In this document: piece by piece, positions 5,358 to 7,786 of the stretch
Layout of the letters: each line of letters opens with the position of its first letter
Numbering within the stretch: position 1 is the stretch's first letter
Assembly (NCBI GenBank): GCA_018710805.1
Contig: DVJG01000055.1
Coordinates: 1-7,786, forward strand
Source: Candidatus Faecousia faecipullorum
GTDB taxonomy: Bacteria > Bacillota > Clostridia > Oscillospirales > Oscillospiraceae
Length of the DNA: 7,786 nucleotides
Direction: 5' to 3'
The notes under the pieces: model-generated
Databases searched by the model: none
What the model was told of the DNA's origin: nothing
Seen by the model: the letters and a program-made list of their open reading frames with translations, nothing else
Translations under genes and position numbers: made by a program

Positions 5358-5627
5358 ATGCAGAAGAAGATTCCCCAGCGCCAGTGCATGGGCTGCCGGG
5401 AGCGGAAGGAAAAACGCTCGCTGATTCGTGTGGTCCGCGGAACCGACGGCAGCGTCAGCCTGGACTTCGGCGGCAAGGCCCCGGGCCGGGGCGCCTATAT
5501 CTGTCCGAACCCCGAATGCCTGAAAAAGGCCATGCGCTCCAAGGCACTGGACCGGAGTTTGGAAGTGACCATTCCCCAGGAGGTCTATGACCGCCTGGCC
5601 AAGGAAATGGAGGCGCAGAATGGATAA
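5358..5627 (+). CDS. rnpM: RNase P modulator RnpM (YlxR family, DUF448)
   Basis: An 89-residue basic RNA-binding protein. The B. subtilis homologue YlxR, renamed RnpM, is reported to bind the RNase P RNA and lower its activity. Family signatures are PQRQCMGCRERKEKRSLIRVV (split as 6-15 and 16-26) and GRGAYICPNPECLKKA (43-58). Four cysteines (Cys10, Cys13, Cys49, Cys54) are arranged as CxxC and CxxxxC and could bind a metal, though this is not established for the family. The ATG at 5358 follows AAGGAGGG (5343-5350). The gene sits 37 bases after nusA, and its last eight bases (5620-5627) overlap the next gene's start, which suggests translational coupling. Its placement between nusA and ylxQ is the conserved Firmicutes order. 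Confidence 0.93.
   Translation: MQKKIPQRQCMGCRERKEKRSLIRVVRGTDGSVSLDFGGKAPGRGAYICPNPECLKKAMRSKALDRSLEVTIPQEVYDRLAKEMEAQNG
5608..5613 (+). promoter_or_regulatory. Ribosome binding site of ylxQ, inside the end of rnpM
   Basis: TGGAGG (5608-5613) lies six bases before the ATG at 5620-5622 and within the last codons of rnpM. An earlier in-frame ATG at 5587 has no such site and would add residues foreign to the family, so 5620 is the start. Confidence 0.85.
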
Positions 5628-6036
5628 AGCCCTGAACTATCTGTCCCTGGCGAGAAAGGGCGGCATGGCGGAGCTGGGGGAAGAACCCGCAGGCGCCGCC
5701 GCAAGAGCCCACAAAGCCTACGCCATTTTGGTTGCCGGCGATGCCTCGGACCACACCTGGCGGCGGGCGCTGGCCTTTGCCGAAGGTACCGAGCAGCAGG
5801 TTCTGCGCCTGTGCTATACGAAAGAGGAGATGGGCATGGCAACGGGAAGAGAGAGCCTGGCCATTGCCGCCATCACCGACGTCCAGATGGCCACGGCCCT
5901 GGTAAAGGCCCTGACCCCGCCGGAAAAATACCAGAAGGCCCTGGAAGTCCTTGCCGGAAAGTCCCAGAAGGCCAGAAAGCGCCAGGCTGAGGCCCGGGCA
6001 CACAAGCGGAATGTCCGCATGGGAAAGAAGAAGTAA
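5620..6036 (+). CDS. ylxQ: L7Ae/L30e-family RNA-binding protein YlxQ
   Basis: A 138-residue protein of the ribosomal L7Ae/L30e/Gadd45 fold. Relatives bind kink-turn or related RNA structures; the precise role of YlxQ is not settled, but its operon points to ribosome or RNA work. The L7Ae core spans about residues 1-98: MDKALNYLSLARKGGMAELG (1-20), AYAILVAGDASDHT (33-46) and KEEMGMATGRESLAIAAITD (68-87). Typical YlxQ proteins are about 100 residues. This one has a further ~40-residue tail (99-138), rich in Lys and Arg, ending in MGKKK, probably a disordered RNA-contacting extension. The start overlaps rnpM by eight bases and is fixed by TGGAGG at 5608-5613. A 75-base gap leads to infB. Confidence 0.9.
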   Translation: MDKALNYLSLARKGGMAELGEEPAGAAARAHKAYAILVAGDASDHTWRRALAFAEGTEQQVLRLCYTKEEMGMATGRESLAIAAITDVQMATALVKALTPPEKYQKALEVLAGKSQKARKRQAEARAHKRNVRMGKKK

Positions 6037-6111
6037 TGTGTGAGTAGACCAACTTTGCAGGCCGTAAAGACCCGGAAAACGGCTTGTCACAATTTGGAGG
6101 TGCGTTTATAG

Positions 6112-7786
6112 ATGAGTTTTGTGAAATATCGTGTGAAAGAAGTGGCCGCCGATTTTGGCGTTCCCGCCAAAGAGATTGCCGAGATCGTCGGAAAGTTTTT
6201 TGAAAAGCCCAAGTCCAACACCCAGGTGCTCACCGACGCGGAGCTGAATGTGGTGTTTGACTACATGACCCAGAAGCATCCGATCAGCTCCCTGGAGCAG
6301 GTCTTTGCCATGGGCCCCACCAAGAAGAATGCGCCCAAGGCGGATGCACCTAAGTCCGAAGAGGCTCCCAAGCAGGAAAACAAGCCCCAGCAGGAGCGCA
6401 AGCCCCAGAATAAGCCTGCCGCCCCCCAGAACGGCGGCAATAAGCCCCAGGCCCAGAACGCCCAGCCTCCCAAGGCCGAAAAGCCCAAGGAGCCCGAACG
6501 GAAGCGGGAGCGCCGGGTGGTGGACACCTCCGCTGTCCAGGTCAACGCCAATCGGTTTGCCGATGTGGATAACCTGGTTTCCGAGCGGGTGCAGAACTAC
6601 CAGGGCGGAAAGCAGCGCATTGGCGGCGGCAAGGGCAAGCAGCAGAATAAGCAGCAAAACAACAAGTTCAAGGGCAACAAGTCCCGCAACGAAGAGCAGG
6701 AGAAAATGCGCCGCCTGCAAATGGAGGTGGCCCGCAAGGCACCTGTTACCGTAAAGATTCCCGACGAAATCACCGTGGGCGAGCTGGCTTCCCGGATGAA
6801 GAAAACCGCCGGAGAGGTCATCAAGTGCCTGATGAAGAACGGCGTCATGGCCGCCATCAACCAGACCATCGACTTTGACACCGCCGAGTTCGTGGCCACC
6901 GAAATGGGCTGCAAGGTGGAAAAGGAAGTCACCGTGACCATCGAAGAGCGCATCATCGACGACCATGTGGATACTGCCGAAGAGCTCCAGACCCGTCCCC
7001 CTGTGGTGGTGGTCATGGGCCACGTTGACCACGGCAAGACCTCCCTGCTGGATGCCATCCGTAAGACCTCCGTCACCTCTGGCGAGGCTGGCGGCATTAC
7101 CCAGCACATCGGCGCCTACACCGTGGACGTAAGCGGCAGAATGGTCACCTTCCTGGATACTCCCGGCCACGCCGCCTTTACCTCCATGCGCGCCCGGGGC
7201 GCCAAGTCCACGGACATCGCCATTCTGGTGGTGGCTGCCGACGACGGCATTATGCCCCAGACCGTGGAATCCATCAACCACGCCAAGGCCGCCAATGTGC
7301 CCATTATCGTGGCCATCAACAAAATGGATAAGCCCACCGCCAACCCCGATAAGATCAAGGAACAGCTGACCAAGTACGACCTGATTCCCGAGGAATGGGG
7401 CGGCGACACCATGATCTGCCCCATCTCCGCCAAAACCGGCATGGGCCTGGAAGACCTGCTGGAAATGGTCATTCTGGCCGCCGATATTCAGGAGCTGAAG
7501 GCCAACCCCGACCGCCGGGCCAAGGGCACCGTCATTGAAGCCCGGCTGGATAAGAGCCGTGGCCCCGTGGCCACGCTGCTGGTCCAGAACGGCACCCTGA
7601 AGCAGGGCGACATCGTCATTGCCGGCACTGCCGTGGGCCGTGTCCGGGTCATGACCAACGACAAGGGCCGCACCGTGAAGACTGCCGGTCCTTCCGTGCC
7701 TGTGGAAATCACGGGCCTTGCTGATGTGCCCACTCCCGGCGACGAGTTCAACGCCGTCACCGACGAGCGCATGGCAAGAGAACTGG
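6112..7786 (+). CDS. infB: Translation initiation factor IF2, 5' part (runs off the window)
   Basis: The first 558 codons of the GTPase that places initiator fMet-tRNA on the 30S subunit and promotes 50S joining. An IF2_N helical domain (about 4-55) is followed by a Lys/Pro/Gln/Asn-rich linker (about 68-200), a second IF2_N domain (about 207-258) and the G domain. All GTPase motifs are intact: G1 GHVDHGKT (303-310), G2 region GGITQHIGAY (327-336), G3 DTPGH (349-353), G4 NKMD (403-406) and G5 SAK (439-441). Domain II begins near 470 and is cut at the right edge, so the fMet-tRNA-binding C2 domain is not seen. The ATG at 6112 has GGAGG at 6096-6100, and an in-frame TAG directly precedes it (6109-6111), so no longer start is possible. 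It is the last gene visible in the operon; rbfA and truB commonly follow in Firmicutes but lie outside. Confidence 0.97.
   Translation, partial: MSFVKYRVKEVAADFGVPAKEIAEIVGKFFEKPKSNTQVLTDAELNVVFDYMTQKHPISSLEQVFAMGPTKKNAPKADAPKSEEAPKQENKPQQERKPQNKPAAPQNGGNKPQAQNAQPPKAEKPKEPERKRERRVVDTSAVQVNANRFADVDNLVSERVQNYQGGKQRIGGGKGKQQNKQQNNKFKGNKSRNEEQEKMRRLQMEVARKAPVTVKIPDEITVGELASRMKKTAGEVIKCLMKNGVMAAINQTIDFDTAEFVATEMGCKVEKEVTVTIEERIIDDHVDTAEELQTRPPVVVVMGHVDHGKTSLLDAIRKTSVTSGEAGGITQHIGAYTVDVSGRMVTFLDTPGHAAFTSMRARGAKSTDIAILVVAADDGIMPQTVESINHAKAANVPIIVAINKMDKPTANPDKIKEQLTKYDLIPEEWGGDTMICPISAKTGMGLEDLLEMVILAADIQELKANPDRRAKGTVIEARLDKSRGPVATLLVQNGTLKQGDIVIAGTAVGRVRVMTNDKGRTVKTAGPSVPVEITGLADVPTPGDEFNAVTDERMAREL

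Noticed and set aside
3980..5476. Leftward open frame of about 498 codons over rimP-nusA-rnpM
   Set aside because: It runs antisense across three well-supported genes and their gaps, with low-complexity His/Gly/Leu composition and no start signals.
6061..6083. Hairpin GCCGT...ACGGC in the ylxQ-infB gap
   Set aside because: Only five base pairs around a 13-base loop and no T run, so neither a terminator nor a regulatory fold is supported.
6698..6723. Internal start giving a shorter IF2 form
   Set aside because: ATG codons at 6706 and 6721 are in frame before the second IF2_N domain, as in IF2-beta forms elsewhere, but AGGAG at 6698-6702 is only three bases from the first and 18 from the second, so spacing is poor.
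6106..7281. Leftward open frame of about 391 codons over infB
   Set aside because: It is antisense to an intact IF2 with all GTPase motifs; its composition reflects the complement of those codons.
1..7786. CRISPR arrays, insertion sequences, tRNA/rRNA genes, phage or defence genes
   Set aside because: I looked for regularly spaced repeats, transposase or integrase motifs, terminal inverted repeats and cloverleaf folds and saw none. The protein content is fully explained by the TRAP operon and the rimP-infB operon.

Overview
This window looks like chromosomal DNA from a GC-rich member of the Clostridia, most likely the Oscillospiraceae (Oscillibacter/Flavonifractor-type). Three things point there: the gene order rimP-nusA-rnpM(ylxR)-ylxQ-infB with strong GGAGG ribosome binding sites, a short NusA that lacks the C-terminal repeats of proteobacteria, and a lipoprotein-anchored TAXI-type TRAP transporter. 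The family-level placement is inference from protein style and codon use. No sequence search was possible.

Layout. Positions 1-113 hold two back-to-back hairpin terminators. The second ends the leftward operon. The first probably ends a rightward gene lying outside the window. Positions 114-3177 (minus strand) form a two-gene TRAP transporter operon: a TAXI-family substrate-binding lipoprotein (2215-3177), transcribed first, and a fused DctQ-DctM permease (114-2063). A 151-base spacer with a strong GC hairpin separates them and probably sets more receptor than permease. Positions 3178-3697 are a 520-base divergent intergenic region. It carries a sigma-A-type promoter facing each way, several inverted repeats, a striking cluster of TGCA tetramers, and a terminator-like hairpin in the leader of the rightward operon.

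Positions 3698-7786 (plus strand) are the conserved transcription/translation operon. It encodes RimP (30S maturation), NusA (elongation/termination factor), RnpM/YlxR (RNA-binding, linked to RNase P), YlxQ (L7Ae-like RNA-binding protein) and the first 558 codons of IF2 (infB), which runs off the right edge. The genes are tightly packed (18, 37, -8 and 75 bases between them), as expected for one transcript. The leader hairpin fits NusA-dependent autoregulation by premature termination, as reported for the equivalent Bacillus subtilis operon.

I found no undescribed defence, mobile or biosynthetic system. The coding content is ordinary. The points most worth a second look are regulatory: the rimP leader attenuator, the TGCA-rich divergent region, and the structured spacer inside the TRAP operon.
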